Assembly (NCBI GenBank): GCA_965261925.1
Contig: OZ253486.1
Coordinates: 1,550,001-1,614,000, forward strand
Reading direction: 5' to 3'
DNA: 64,000 bases
From: Bin87 sp965261925
GTDB lineage: Bacteria > Chloroflexota > Dehalococcoidia > Lucifugimonadales > UBA3495
Notes under the pieces: model-generated
Database searches by the model: none
What the model saw: the letters and a program-made list of their open reading frames with translations, nothing else
What the model was told of the DNA's origin: nothing
Shown here: positions 25,336-35,242 of the stretch, piece after piece
How positions within the stretch are numbered: the stretch's first letter is position 1
How the letters are laid out: the number at the start of each line of letters is the position of its first letter
Translations under genes and position numbers: made by a program

Positions 25336-25644
25336 TTTGGCATCGTGTAGCTAAACACACCTGAGAGATTAGGGGAAAGGTGATGACCATCTTCAAAGTG
25401 ATCATCTTATTGTTGGTCCCGATGGCGTTGGTGGCCATCACTGCGGGCCGCCAGCGTGGCCACCTCGCACTACCCTCAACCCCATCTATCGGAATCAGGC
25501 CTGACTTGTTCGCCTTCTCGCACCCATTATCCCTAGTTGCAACACCAGGACCGCATCCCTTCGGTGGATCCGGGCTTACGCTCGGTCGTCGGGTTAGACG
25601 GATGCAAGCAGCCTTTCCCCATCCGCCGCGGTTCATCCATAGGG
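25336..25644 (+). other. Possible short membrane-peptide frame, otherwise nothing recognised
   Basis: An ATG at 25383 with an AGGGGAAAGG site seven bases upstream opens a frame with one hydrophobic segment (IFKVIILLLVPMALVAITAG), then low-complexity sequence running to 25763 into IS debris. It could be the start of a gene truncated by the element at 25645, or chance. Nothing else is recognised in this 309-bp stretch. Confidence 0.3.
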
Positions 25645-27280
25645 TGATTAACGACAATAAGGAATGCCGGCCTGTTGCCTCATTCAGAAATGTTGCCGAA
25701 AATCTAACACTTGGGATCCGCTCCGAACGGGTCCAGTTCCGGCAGTCCAGCTGCTTCCGTTGAGCTTGCTTTGGACGAAGCATAAACGAGATTTTTGGCC
25801 ATGATGCCCTGCCACTCTTTCTCCCGGCGTTGCATGGTTCGCGACTGAGCCGCGGTGAAACGGTGCGGATGTTTCGACTGCAACCGCGCCATCAGCGCCT
25901 TGCCAGTGGCATCCGGTTCGGCCCGCAACCAGACCAGCACGTCGCTCCAAACGCCTTCGAAGGGGTCCTGGCGGGTACGCCAATGCCGCGGACTCCGCAC
26001 TCGCGCGGCGTGGGCGGGACGGGTTTCGCCCTGCCGCCACAGATTGGGCAACTTGGCGAGGAAAAGTTCGAGGCTTTTTCCCGATGGCGTTTCCCGCACG
26101 CCCGGAGACGTGGTTGCCACCAGGGCTGACTGGGCTTCACGGGCTGACTGGGCTTGACGGATAGTGTGCAGCAAGAACACCGAGTCCAGCCCAGCCCGAT
26201 ATTCATTTCAGCACGGCTTTCAGCTCAGGGCCGGTTGTAGCATACTGGATCAGCCGATCACAAGGCGGGGCGGGCTGACTGTAGTGTTTGACGGTGGTGG
26301 CGCGGTCCCGGGTCTTGTCAATCAGCTTGAATGACGGCTGGAAGCAGTTCACGTACCGACGCAGCTCCCCGTAGAGATAGGCCATGTGTCGATTTACAGG
26401 GTGATTAGGCCAGCCACCTCTCCCGAATACCGGTCATGGCCGACGAAGCGTCGCATCACGGAACCGTTCTTCTGCTCAATCTACGCCTGGTCGTTGCTGC
26501 GGTACGCTCTGGAACGGGTGAACTCGATGCCTCGATCGGCGCAGTACTGGATCAGCGTTTCGTTGATGAACACGCTGTCGTTGTCGGAGTCAATGCCGAG
26601 GATGGGAAAGGGTAGTTATTGATCGATGGCTTCCAACCCGGCCACCACCAGGGACTGCTCCCTGGCCAGGAGAGGCACGGCCCTGATTGTTCATGGTCAG
26701 GCCAGCCGGTGCAGATGTCGGTGGCCACCAGGCTGTGGATGAATGATCCCGACAGCGGGCCACCACAGTGCGCCACCGAGTCAATCTCCAGATATCCCGG
26801 CGGTGGTCGGTTCCAATCATTGTAGGTCCGCACCGGCACGCGCTTGCTCATCGACTGCCGTCGCCGCCGTCTGCGCCGGCTGCCCGCCGTGGGACGAATG
26901 GGCTGCAGCAGCCGGTCCAACGTAGCCGCGCTGGCGGACAGCAATCGTGCCCGCACCAGAGGATCCAGATCGAGGTGCCCATTACGCTCCATGGATTCCA
27001 CCAGATAGGGCAGGACCGCCTTCAGGCGCTTCCCGCAGATGCGATCGGCGGCCTCCCAGATTACGATCACCGCCTCGCGTACCGCTTCATCATAGATGTG
27101 TCGGCCCTTGATCATTGACGGTTTCTCCCCAGCGTCGCCGGACTGTCCCAGCAACCGGATGCCGTGCTTGCGGTGATGGCCGGTTACGGCGATGAACTCA
27201 TCGAGGATCCGGCCCTTGTCCTTCTTGGACGACGCCAGGTAACGGTCTCGGATCGTTGCCAGCAATTCACGCTTTGCCAT
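25645..27280 (-). pseudogene. Decayed rve-type transposase element related to IS21
   Basis: From an ATG at 27280 (MAKRELLATIRDRYLASSKKDKGRILDEF) the reading shows an N-terminal helical region, RRRRQSMSKRVPVRTYNDWNRPPPGYLEIDSVAHCGGPLSGSFIHSLVATDI (integrase-core first Asp), then a frame change near 26690, DSDNDSVFINETLIQYC (second Asp) in another frame, a TAG stop where QA-Trp-IEQKNGSV is expected (near 26490), and a tail to about 25704. The tail (HWRTRQDPFEGVWSDVLVWL...AAQSRTMQRREKEWQ) is similar to residues 50-115 of the IstA protein at 28630. The plus-strand end TGATTAACGACAAT at 25645 equals the first 14 bases of the IS21 element at 28547. Dead element. Confidence 0.75.
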
Positions 27281-27409
27281 CTTGCTAATACCTCCACCCA
27301 CGTGGGGTAAAGGTCGGAGAGAAAATGTACCGCGTGGGCGGCCCGATCGTGTCAACGGTCAGCGAAAAGGTCCGCACTAACTGGTCAGCATAAATGTCAC
27401 ACTCCCTTT

Positions 27410-28292
27410 ATGGAGAATGTGACGTTGAACCAGAAAGAACAAGTAAGACTCAAGGTTCTGAACCGCCTGTGGGCAGAGCAGATGACTGTGGACCAGGCAG
27501 CCACAGTGATGGGAGTGAGCACGCGCCACACCAGACGTATCCTGGCGGCGTACCGGAGGGAGGGTGCCGCCGCCCTGGCTCACGGCCATCGTGGTCGTCG
27601 GCCGCCCAACGCAACACCGGAGACAACCAAAGCCGAGGTATTACACCTGGCCAGCACCCGCTACTTGGGAACCAACCACACCCACCTGAGCGAATTGCTT
27701 GGAGAGCGCGAGGGTATCGACATCGACCGCAGTACGCTACGGCGCATACTGGTATCCGCTGGGTTGAACAGCCCGCGCCGTCGCCGTACGCCGCAACATC
27801 GGGTGCGTCGCCAGCGAATGCCGCAGGCCGGGATGCTAATCCAGCTGGACGGCAGCTTTCACCGATGGTTGGGGGAGGCGGGACCGCAGTTCACGCTGCT
27901 GTTGGCGGTGGATGACGCCACCGGCGCCGTGGTGAACGCCCTCTTCTGTGAGCGGGAAGACGCACGCAACTATTTCGTGATGATGCGGGAGCTGGTGCAG
28001 AGCTACGGCGCGCCGGTTGCTCTCTACGTCGACCGGCACGCCGTCTTCAAGCACACGCCCGGGTCTGGGCTCGCCGGTGCGCCGACCCAGTTCAGCCGCG
28101 CCATGGATGAGCTGGGGATCCAGCTGATATTCGCACTGTCGCCCCAGGCCAAGGGTCGCGTGGAACGAACGGCGGGAACGTTTCAGGACCGGCTGGTGAC
28201 GGAACTCCGACTGGCTGGCGCGGCCACTATCGCGGACGCTGACCACGTGCTGCAGGGTTTTCTGCCACGCTGCAACCTGGACTTTGCACAAA
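27410..28292 (+). pseudogene. ISNCY-like transposase, 5' part
   Basis: This encodes an N-terminal helix-turn-helix (RLWAEQMTVDQAATVMGVSTRHTRRILAAYRREG), then an integrase-core domain with MLIQLDGSFHRWLG (first Asp), VALYVDRHAVFK (second Asp) and SPQAKGRVERTAGTFQDRLV (Glu). It is colinear with its family to LPRCNLDFAQ, where the next element begins. The frame runs on to 28309 by chance. The missing C-terminus is at 32129-32806. The ATG at 27410 lies just inside the left inverted repeat. Confidence 0.85.
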
Positions 28293-28353
28293 AGTTAGAT
28301 GAATTATAAGAACAGGGTAAGCTGGCCGGACCCTCCTGGAAAAAGGCCAAGCG

Positions 28354-28546
28354 ATGCTCACCCTGCCCAACGCGATTGTACCCGTACTCCATCCCTTCGC
28401 CATGCTGTTTCGCAGCCCGACCTGGCGGAAAGCCCAAATCCTGTTGATCGGCGCGATACTGGCTCCCGGCCAACGCACCGTGGCATCGGCGCTCCGTGTC
28501 ATGGGACTGAGCGACGACCGCAACTACGCCCGTTATCATCAAGTGC
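28354..28546 (+). pseudogene. Split DDE transposase, 5' part
   Basis: The frame from 28354 reads MLTLPNAIVPVLHPFAMLFRSPTWRKAQILLIGAILAPGQRTVASALRVMGLSDDRNYARYHQVL and is cut by IS21 after QV(L). Joining it to 30949 restores YHQVLNRAVWSPRQAARILLG without a frame change. The N-terminal helical domain (FRSPTWRKAQ..L.GA.LA.GQRTV..ALR) is typical of IS4/IS701-like DDE transposases. Confidence 0.82.
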
Positions 28547-28629
28547 TGATTAACGACAATTGATCCTGCCGGTAGCGTCGACCATTTTTGCCGGTCGATA
28601 TGGGGTAATCATTCGGTACGGAGGTACCG

Positions 28630-30132
28630 TTGATTACAGACCGACAAGTAGGGCTACTGAGGCAGAAACGTATGGAAGGCAAAACACAGGAAACGGCAGC
28701 AGCCAAGGCTGGGATGAGCGTGCGTTCAGCGCGCAAGTGGCAGAGTGGTCCATTGCCGTCGGCGACGAAACCGGAGCACTGGTGGCGCACTCGGCCCGAT
28801 CCCTTCGACGGGGTGTGGGAGGATGAGATCGAGCCGCTGCTACGGAATGATCCGACCGGCAGGCTGAGGGCAACGACAATTATTGACTGGTTGGCCGAGC
28901 AGCATCCCGGTCGGTTCAGCGCCTCCCAACTCAGGACGCTGCAACGACGGTTACAGGACTGGCGGGCGCTGCACGGGCCGGAGCGGGAGGTGTACTTCCC
29001 CCAGGAGCATCCGCCGGGTCGGGAAGCCCAGTTCGACTTCACCCACTGCGGGGAACTCAAGGTGACCATCGCCGGAGAGTCCTACCCGCACCTGCTGTTC
29101 CAGTTGATCCTCAGCCACTCTGGATGGCGCTACGCCGAGGTCGCCGCCGGTGAGACCTTCCTGGCGTTGCAGCAGGGATTGCAGAATGCCCTCTGGACCC
29201 TGGGCGGCGTCCCAGAGGTGGTGCGCTCAGACAATACCTCGGCTGCCACCCACGAGGTGAAACGCAGCCGCGGCCGTGCACTAAACGACAATTACTCCGC
29301 TCTGCTGGACCACTACGGTCTCCGTTCCACCCGCATCAATCGCGGCCAGAGCCATGAAAACGGCGTCGCCGAGCATGCCCACTACCGCCTCAAGGACGCG
29401 ATCGACCAGGCCCTCATCCTGCGGGGCAGCCGCGATTTCCACACCGCCGACGACTACGCCCACTTCGTACGGGAGATGGTGGAGAGACGCAATCGTCTGG
29501 TAGAGGGGAAGCTGGAGCAGGAGATGCTTTGCCTGGGCTCCCTACCGCCAGCTCCCGTGCCGGAATACGTCAACTACCAGTCCAAGGTGCGCAAGTGGAG
29601 CACCATCCAGGTAGCGGGACATAGCTACAGCGTACCCTCCCGCCTCATCGGCAAGGAGGTGCAGATCCGTTTGTACGCCGACTGGGTGGAAGTCTACTAC
29701 AAGGGCCACCTGGTGGAACGCATGGAACGGGTGCGCGGCGAGGGTGCAGCCAACGTCAATTACCGCCACGTCATCGGCTCACTGGTGCGCAAGCCGGGAG
29801 CATTCGCCCGTTACCGCTTCCGGGAGCAGCTGTTTCCCACCTTGCACTTTCGGCTGGCCTACGATGCGCTCAACGGATGGCGCGGGGAGCGTGCCGACGT
29901 GGAGTACGTGCGGATCCTGCACCTGGCGGCCACCACCATGGAAGCCACGGTGGACAGCGCGCTGTCGCTGCTGCTGGAGGCGGGCCAGCCCTTCGACTAC
30001 GCCGAGGTGCGAGACCTGGCCGAGCCCAAGGTGCCCGAAGCCCCAGCGCTGACCCTGTCCGGCCAGCCGGACCTGAAAATCTACGACCGCCTGCTCACGG
30101 TCAGCCTGGCCACGGTGGGGGTGTGCGGATGA
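28630..30132 (+). CDS. istA: IS21 transposase IstA
   Basis: A 500-residue transposase. An N-terminal HTH (TQETAAAKAGMSVRSARKW) is followed by the integrase-core domain with EAQFDFTHCGEL (first Asp), VPEVVRSDNTSA (second Asp) and GQSHENGVAEHAHY (Glu), and a beta-rich C-terminal region (RKWSTIQVAGHSYSVPSRLIGKEVQIRLYADWVEVYYKG). It starts at TTG 28630 after GGAGG; the stop overlaps the istB start as ATGA, giving translational coupling. No lesions are seen, so it is probably functional. Confidence 0.95.
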   Translation: MITDRQVGLLRQKRMEGKTQETAAAKAGMSVRSARKWQSGPLPSATKPEHWWRTRPDPFDGVWEDEIEPLLRNDPTGRLRATTIIDWLAEQHPGRFSASQLRTLQRRLQDWRALHGPEREVYFPQEHPPGREAQFDFTHCGELKVTIAGESYPHLLFQLILSHSGWRYAEVAAGETFLALQQGLQNALWTLGGVPEVVRSDNTSAATHEVKRSRGRALNDNYSALLDHYGLRSTRINRGQSHENGVAEHAHYRLKDAIDQALILRGSRDFHTADDYAHFVREMVERRNRLVEGKLEQEMLCLGSLPPAPVPEYVNYQSKVRKWSTIQVAGHSYSVPSRLIGKEVQIRLYADWVEVYYKGHLVERMERVRGEGAANVNYRHVIGSLVRKPGAFARYRFREQLFPTLHFRLAYDALNGWRGERADVEYVRILHLAATTMEATVDSALSLLLEAGQPFDYAEVRDLAEPKVPEAPALTLSGQPDLKIYDRLLTVSLATVGVCG

Positions 30133-30911
30133 CGGTAATCGACACCAGCGTCATGCAGGAACGCATCGGCCAGCTGTGCCACCAATTCAAGCTGCCCACC
30201 ATGGGCGCCCAGTCGGTGGACCGTTTCACCGCCTCCGGACATGGCGACGCCCTACCCATCTTCCTCGAGGTCCTGGAACAGGAAGCCGACGATCGCCGCC
30301 ACCGGCGCATCAACCGGCTGCGTCAGTCGTCCAGGCTCCCCTCGGGCAAGACCTGGGAAACCTTCGAGCACCACCGGATGCCCCTGGCCCTGCGGCAGCA
30401 ACTGGACCATCTGGCCCAGGGCAGTTTCGTGGAACACGGCGTCAACGTGCTGGCCTTCGGACTGCCCGGCACCGGCAAGACCCACGCGCTCTGCGCCCTG
30501 GGCCACCGCCTGGTCGAAGCCGGACACTCGGTCCTCTTCGCACCGGCCTACCGCCTGGTGCAGGAACTACTCGCCGCCAAGCGCGACCTGGACCTACCCC
30601 GCCGGCTGCGCAAGCTGGACAACTTCGACTTCCTGCTCCTTGACGATCTCGGCTACCTGCCCCAGGGCGCCGAAGAGTCCGAGGTCCTCTTCACCCTGAT
30701 CGCGGAACGCTACGAACGCAGGTCGCTGGGCATCACGTCCAACCTGGTCTTCTCAGAGTGGGAGCGCATCTTCGCCAACCCCATGGCCACCGCCGCGGCG
30801 ATTGACCGGGTCGTGCACCACTCCGTGATCCTGGAGTTTGACGTCCCCAGCTACCGGACTGATGCCGCCCAGCAACGGGGCCAGGCCGAGGGGGTGAACC
30901 GGCAAAAATAG
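30129..30911 (+). CDS. istB: IS21 helper ATPase IstB
   Basis: A 260-residue AAA+ ATPase related to DnaC. Walker A is GLPGTGKTH (about residue 115), Walker B is FDFLLLDDLGYLPQG, and the sensor region is LGITSNLVFSEWERIFANP. IstB drives assembly of the IstA transpososome. The start ATG at 30129 overlaps the istA stop. The stop at 30911 is followed by the IS21 right-end repeats. A truncated homologue ends at 43091. Confidence 0.95.
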   Translation: MTVIDTSVMQERIGQLCHQFKLPTMGAQSVDRFTASGHGDALPIFLEVLEQEADDRRHRRINRLRQSSRLPSGKTWETFEHHRMPLALRQQLDHLAQGSFVEHGVNVLAFGLPGTGKTHALCALGHRLVEAGHSVLFAPAYRLVQELLAAKRDLDLPRRLRKLDNFDFLLLDDLGYLPQGAEESEVLFTLIAERYERRSLGITSNLVFSEWERIFANPMATAAAIDRVVHHSVILEFDVPSYRTDAAQQRGQAEGVNRQK

Positions 30912-30948
30912 TGGACGTTTTTTCGGCAAGAATAGTTGACGCGGGACA

Positions 30949-32122
30949 AGTGCTCAATCGGGCGGTGTGGTCGCCCCGCCAAGCGGCACGCATCCTGTTG
31001 GGACTGCTAATCCTCCACTTGGATCAAGGCGATGGTCCGTTGATCTTCGGCATCGACGAAACCCTGGAACGGCGCCGCGGTCCTAAAATCAAATCCTTGG
31101 GCATCTACCGCGATGCGGTGCGTTCCAGCCGGAGCCACCTGGTCAAGGCCAGCGGCCTGCGCTGGATCTCCCTGATGTGGCTGGGCCAGGTCCCCTGGGC
31201 GGGACGCTATTGGGCCTTGCCTTTTCTCACCGTGCTGGCGCCTTCGGAACGCTACTACCGGCAGCGCGGACGTCGCCACAAAAAACTCACCGACTGGGCT
31301 CGGCAGATGGTCATGCAACTGCGCCGCTGGCTGCCGCAGCGCCCCCTGGTGCTGGTGGGCGACGGCGGCTACGCCGTCCTCGACCTGCTCCACTGCTGCC
31401 AATCCCTCCGTGAACCCGTTACCCTCATCACCAGATTGCGCTTGGACGCGGCCCTCTATGAACCGGCCCCGCCCCGTCAGCCCGGTCAGAACGGTCGGCC
31501 CCCGCTGAAAGGCCGACGGCTGCCCGCGCTGAAATCACTCGTCGACCATCCCGGTCAGTCCTGGGCCACCGCCGCGGTAGCCTGGTACGACGGCACGACC
31601 CGTACGGTGGAGCTCACCTCGCAAACTGCGGTCTGGTATCGTTCGGGCAAGCCGCCGGTGCCCCTGCGCTGGGTCTTGGTTCGAGACCCCCAAGGCGAAT
31701 TCGCCACACAGGCTCTGCTGTGCACTGACCTGGCCGTGGAACCGGCGCAGATTCTGGAATGGTTTGTGCTGCGCTGGCAACTGGAGGTCACCTTCCAGGA
31801 GGTGCGAGCGCATCTGGGTGTGGAGACCCAACGCCAGTGGTCGGACCGCGCCATCGCCCGCACCACGCCAATCCTCATGGGCCTATTCTCCTGGACCACC
31901 CTGGCGGCTCACTTGATGCAGGAACAACAGCCCATGAGCCATCGCACCGCGGCCTGGTACGCCAAGCCGTCGCCGACCTTCGTAGATGCCATCGCTCTGG
32001 CGCGCCGCCACTTGTGGCTGGCCTCCGAGGGTTTTTCACTGTCCGACGCAGAACCGGATATATGGAAAGTCCCGGCTGTCCTGTACCACCGACTTGTAGA
32101 TTCACTCGCCTACGCGGCTTGA
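30949..32122 (+). pseudogene. Split DDE transposase, 3' part
   Basis: This is the continuation of the reading interrupted at 28546. It carries PLIFGIDETLERRRGPKI (first Asp), RPLVLVGDGGYAVLDLL (second Asp) and WFVLRWQLEVTFQEVRAHLGVETQRQW (Glu), the DDE layout of IS4/IS701-like transposases. The frame from 30911 looks open only because IS21 end sequence happens to read through. It ends at a normal stop 32120-32122, a few bases before the element boundary. Confidence 0.85.
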
Positions 32123-32128
32123 AATGTG

Positions 32129-32806
32129 CAAAGCCTAGGCAACGCACGCTTCGGCGTTCCGCCGCAATGTCCCGAGGCCGCTTACCGCCCACTGGCATCG
32201 GACGTGTGCCTGGACCGGATCCTCTGCTTCAAGCACATTAGGAAGGTGGCCCGGGACAACACGGTGAAGTTCCAGTTGCACACCCTGCAGTTGCTGCCCG
32301 AGCCGGAATGCCCCAGCTATGCCGGGGTCGCTGTGGAGGTCCTGGAAGGACTGGATGGTCGTCTATCCCTGCAACACCAGGGACGCACCATCCCTGCTCA
32401 AGAGGCGCCGCCCAATCCGGTATTCATGCGAACCGGTAACGGATCATCCCCACACCTTGCCAGGCACCGTTCCGGTCCTGGCCATCCGGACGGGTCCTGG
32501 GCGACGACCCTCTCCCAACTCGACACCAATTGTGCCGAAGAAACCGCGCCTGACCCGATTGCTGACCATGGGACCGCAGCCGGCAAGGTGGTAGCCATTC
32601 CGCCTCGGAAGGCGACGTTTCTCCAGAAGGTGCGGTGGAAGGCCATACAGAAGGCGAAGCGCAACGGCATGTCCATCCGAGGAATAGCGCGGGAGTTGGG
32701 GATCAACCGGGCCACGGTCAGGAAGTACATCGACGCGGATACTCCACCGCTGCGGCAAGTCCGCAGCGCGGCAACTACGCCACCACCTGATACCATGGCG
32801 GCATAA
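32129..32806 (+). pseudogene. ISNCY-like transposase, 3' part
   Basis: NARFGVPPQCPEAAYRPL, LDRILCFKHIRKVARDNTVKFQLHTLQLLP and YAGVAVEVLEGLDGRLSLQHQGRTIPAQEAPP are the conserved C-terminal blocks of IS1202/ISNCY transposases, in the same frame as the 5' part when the nested element is removed. A final helix-turn-helix (MSIRGIARELGINRATVRKYIDADTPP) closes the protein. The stop at 32806 lies just before the right inverted repeat. Confidence 0.8.
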
Positions 32807-32834
32807 CCGAGTGACATTTATCCTGAACACTTAG

Positions 32835-34291
32835 TATTACAACGACGGGTTATGTGGTAGGATTTCACGGCGCAGTCGGAGGCTACGGGAGGTGAGGTGG
32901 GGCGATGGACGCGGCAGCTTTGGACCGAGTGTACGAGGCCTTCCAGGATTTTCACGACTACTGTGCGCCGGTTTTCGGTCGCAAGCAGTGGCGGGAGCGT
33001 AGTGGGCAATACCTGCAAGCCCTGCTGGTGCAGTCCCAGGAGCGGCGCAATGCGGAAAACCTGTCAGAGACGGTTACAGCGTCGCCGCGTGTGCTGCAGC
33101 GTTTTCTTACCGAAGCCCGCTGGGATGACGACGCGGTCATCGGCCGGCTGCAGGAGTATCTGGGTTCTCGGTTGGAGCATCCGCAGGCGGTGTGGGTGTT
33201 GGACGGCAGCGACTTTCCCAAGCAGGGGATGAAGTCGGCGGGAGTCGCTCGGCAGTACTGTGGAGCATTGGGGAAGATTGCCAACTGCCAGGCTGGGGTG
33301 TTCTTGGCCCACGTGGGGCCCCGGGGCCGGGCGCTGGTGGACAAGAGGCTGTATCTGCCCCAGGAATGGACTGGGGATGGGGAGCGTTGTGCGATGGCGG
33401 GGGTGCCGGCGAACCGGCGGGAGTACCAAAGCAAGACGGAGTTGGCCATGGATATGCTGGAGTGTGCCCAGGCCAGAGGCCACCTCAGCGCACAGTGGGT
33501 GGCTGGCGATTCCGCTTTCGGGATGTCGCCGACGCTGCGGGAGGGCCTGGCGTCTGCGGGAATGTACTACGTTTTGGACGTGCGTCCGGATATGACGGTG
33601 TGGCCGCTGGAACCCACTTGGACCGATCCGCCTTACCAGGGTAACGGGCGTCCCCGCAAACCCAGACCGCGGCGTGAGGAGCGGCGGACCATGTCGGAGC
33701 GCAGTACGGCGCTGCCGCCGGATGCCTGGCGAGAGCTAACCATTGCGGCGGGCAGCCAGGGACCACGCACCTACCTATTCAGCGCCCAGCGGGTGCGGGT
33801 AACGCGCCGACGCAAGCCCGGCGAAATCCTCTGGGCCATCTATCGCCAGAACCGCGACGGCAGCGAGCCCCGCTACTATCTATCCAACACTCCGGAGGAC
33901 ACGCCTCTGGAAACCCTGGCCTATGTGGGCGGCTCCCGCTGGCGCATTGAAACCGAGTTCGAGACCGAGAAGAGCGACGTGGGCCTCGATGAGTACGAAA
34001 CTCGCACCTGGACCGGCTGGCATCACCACATCACCATGTGTCTGCTGGCCGGCGCCTTTCTACTGACCTTACAACAGGACTGGGGGGAAAAAGATGCCCC
34101 TGATCACCCGGCCCCAGGTGTACCGAGTGGTGCGTGAGCTTTTGCCGCGGGAGCGGTTCGGGCCGGAGGAGTTGCTGCTATGGCTAGATGGTGTCCAGCA
34201 ACGCAACGAGCGAGCCAGACAGTCCCATGAGAAACGCCGCGCCGCTGGCCAGACATCCACCAGCATCCCTCCTTAACCCGTCGTTGTAATA
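32835..34291 (+). mobile_element. IS701-family insertion sequence (complete)
   Basis: The 18-bp perfect terminal inverted repeats are TATTACAACGACGGGTTA at 32835 and its complement ending at 34291. TTAG is present on both sides (32831-32834 and 34292-34295), fitting the YTAR target of IS701. The length is 1,457 bp. It begins five bases after the ISNCY right end and abuts an IS5-type element on its right. Confidence 0.92.
32905..34137 (+). CDS. IS701-family transposase
   Basis: A 410-residue DDE transposase. Motifs: HPQAVWVLDGSDFPKQGMKSAGVARQYCG (first Asp, about residue 100), LSAQWVAGDSAFGMSPTLR (second Asp, about 200), and GGSRWRIETEFETEKSDVGLDEYETRTWTGWHHH (Glu, about 350). This is the standard layout of the IS701 group. 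The final residues after TLQQDW are variable. An in-frame ATG at 32905 follows GGGAGGTGAGG. It is open throughout and probably active. Confidence 0.93.
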   Translation: MDAAALDRVYEAFQDFHDYCAPVFGRKQWRERSGQYLQALLVQSQERRNAENLSETVTASPRVLQRFLTEARWDDDAVIGRLQEYLGSRLEHPQAVWVLDGSDFPKQGMKSAGVARQYCGALGKIANCQAGVFLAHVGPRGRALVDKRLYLPQEWTGDGERCAMAGVPANRREYQSKTELAMDMLECAQARGHLSAQWVAGDSAFGMSPTLREGLASAGMYYVLDVRPDMTVWPLEPTWTDPPYQGNGRPRKPRPRREERRTMSERSTALPPDAWRELTIAAGSQGPRTYLFSAQRVRVTRRRKPGEILWAIYRQNRDGSEPRYYLSNTPEDTPLETLAYVGGSRWRIETEFETEKSDVGLDEYETRTWTGWHHHITMCLLAGAFLLTLQQDWGEKDAPDHPAPGVPSGA

Positions 34292-34294
34292 TTA

Positions 34295-35242
34295 GAGCCT
34301 ATCCTAAAAACTGGTGGAAGTTTGCCGGCGCATGGCAAGAACGTAATCTGGTGTTCGGCTAGGCTGGGGCAATGACCAAAGCGAAGGATCCCAAGCCGCC
34401 GCGTCCGAAGCGTGCCGGCCCAGCCACCCCAGCCAATGCCACCACCGGCTCTTTTCAGGTATCCGACGAGCTTTGGGAGGTATTGGCTCCCCTGATCCCC
34501 AAACGTGTGAACACCCATCGTTTCGGTGGCGGCCGGCCCAGAGTAGCGGACCGGACCTGTGCCAACGGCATCTGCTACGTGCTGCGCACCGGCTGCCAGT
34601 GGAAGGCCTTGGACGCCACCGGCATCTGCGCTTTCAGGAGTGGGTTGCCGCTGGGGTGTTCCGGGAACTGTGGCGGGTGGGTCTGGAACGTTACGACGAA
34701 CTGCAAGGGTTGGACTGGAGTTGGCTGAGTATGGACGGGGCCATGACCAAAGCTCCTTTGGGTGGGGGGAAAAACCGGCCGCAATCCCACCGACCGAGGT
34801 AAGATTGGGGTCAAGCGTAGTCGGTTGACTGAAGCCCAGGGGGTTCCGGTGGGCTTGGTGGTGGACGGGGCCAACCGCCACGACATGAAGCTGGTGCGGG
34901 CCACGGTGGACAGCGTGGCGGTGCCCCGACCGACGCCCACTCCGGAGCATCCCCAAGGGCTGTGCCTGGACAAGGGCTACGACTTCGCCGCGGTACGCCG
35001 CACTCTGGACGAGTTCGGCTTCACCGCCCACATCCGCAGCCGGGGCGAAGAGGCTCAGGCCATCAAAAGGGAGGCTGGGTTCAAAGCCCGCCGCTGGGTG
35101 GTGGAACGCACGCACAGTTGGCTGAACCGTTTCCGGCGCATCCTGGTCCGTTGGGACAAATCCCCGGACAACTACATCGCCTTTCTTCATTTCGCCTGCG
35201 CCCTCATCGCCCTCAGAGCCGCCGGGTCATTAGGATAGGCTC
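34295..35242 (+). mobile_element. IS5-family (IS427-type) insertion sequence
   Basis: The terminal inverted repeats are GAGCCTATCCTAA at 34295 and TTAGGATAGGCTC ending at 35242, flanked by TA on both sides, as usual for IS427-type elements. The left end falls in the right-hand TTAG of the neighbouring IS701. The length is 948 bp. The transposase reading is disrupted. Confidence 0.88.
34372..35238 (+). pseudogene. IS5/IS427 transposase with two frame changes
   Basis: The reading starts VSDELWEVLAPLIPKRVNTHRFGGGRPRVADRTCANGICYVLRTGCQWKAL in one frame. It shifts near 34620 to FQEWVAAGVFRELWRVGLERYDELQGLDWSWLSMDGAMTKAPLGG, then shifts back near 34765 at a G6A5 run to GKTGRNPTDRGKIGVKRSRLTEAQG...LCLDKGYDF...ARRWVVERTHSWLNRFRR. 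Some IS5 elements use programmed frameshifting at such runs, but two compensating shifts with a shortened CQWKAL-FQEW junction point to indels. Confidence 0.82.

Larger units (their letters stand above)
28547..30948 (+). mobile_element. IS21-family insertion sequence (complete)
   Basis: The element starts TGATTAACGACAATTGATCC and ends GCGGGACA, the TG...CA ends usual for IS21, with internal repeated terminal motifs (ATTTTTGCCGG at the left, CCGGCAAAAAT at the right). It is flanked by the 5-bp duplication AGTGC (28542-28546 and 30949-30953). It carries istA and istB. A partial second copy of the right end and of istB is at 42790-43127. Confidence 0.9.
28293..32128 (+). mobile_element. DDE-transposase element nested in ISNCY and itself split by IS21
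   Basis: The boundaries are placed where the ISNCY transposase reading stops and resumes; CAAA is present on both sides (28289-28292 and 32129-32132) and is a candidate 4-bp duplication. Exact ends are uncertain because the inverted repeats are weak (CACA at both ends if the duplication is shorter). Minus the IS21 element it would be about 1.4 kb. Confidence 0.65.
27382..32829 (+). mobile_element. ISNCY-like (IS1202-type) element interrupted by two nested elements
   Basis: The left end TGGTCAGCATAAATGTCAC (27382-27400) and the right end, reverse-complemented TGTTCAGGATAAATGTCAC (32811-32829), agree at 17 of 19 positions. The enclosed transposase is split into 27410-28292 and 32129-32806 by the insertion at 28293-32128. 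The original element would be about 1.6 kb. No target duplication is obvious. Confidence 0.8.

Noticed and set aside
25383..25763. Frame with strong ribosome site and one hydrophobic segment after the LRR gene
   Set aside because: Only the first 25 residues look protein-like and the frame runs into IS debris; kept as a low-confidence note, not a gene.
30911..32122. Calling the DDE transposase complete from 30911
   Set aside because: Its first residues are IS21 end sequence; the true N-terminus is upstream of IS21 at 28354.
34291..34296. IS5 inserting precisely into the IS701 target duplication
   Set aside because: If IS5 duplicated TA here, the IS701 duplication would read TTAA and not TTAG; the abutment is real but the order and site logic are unresolved.
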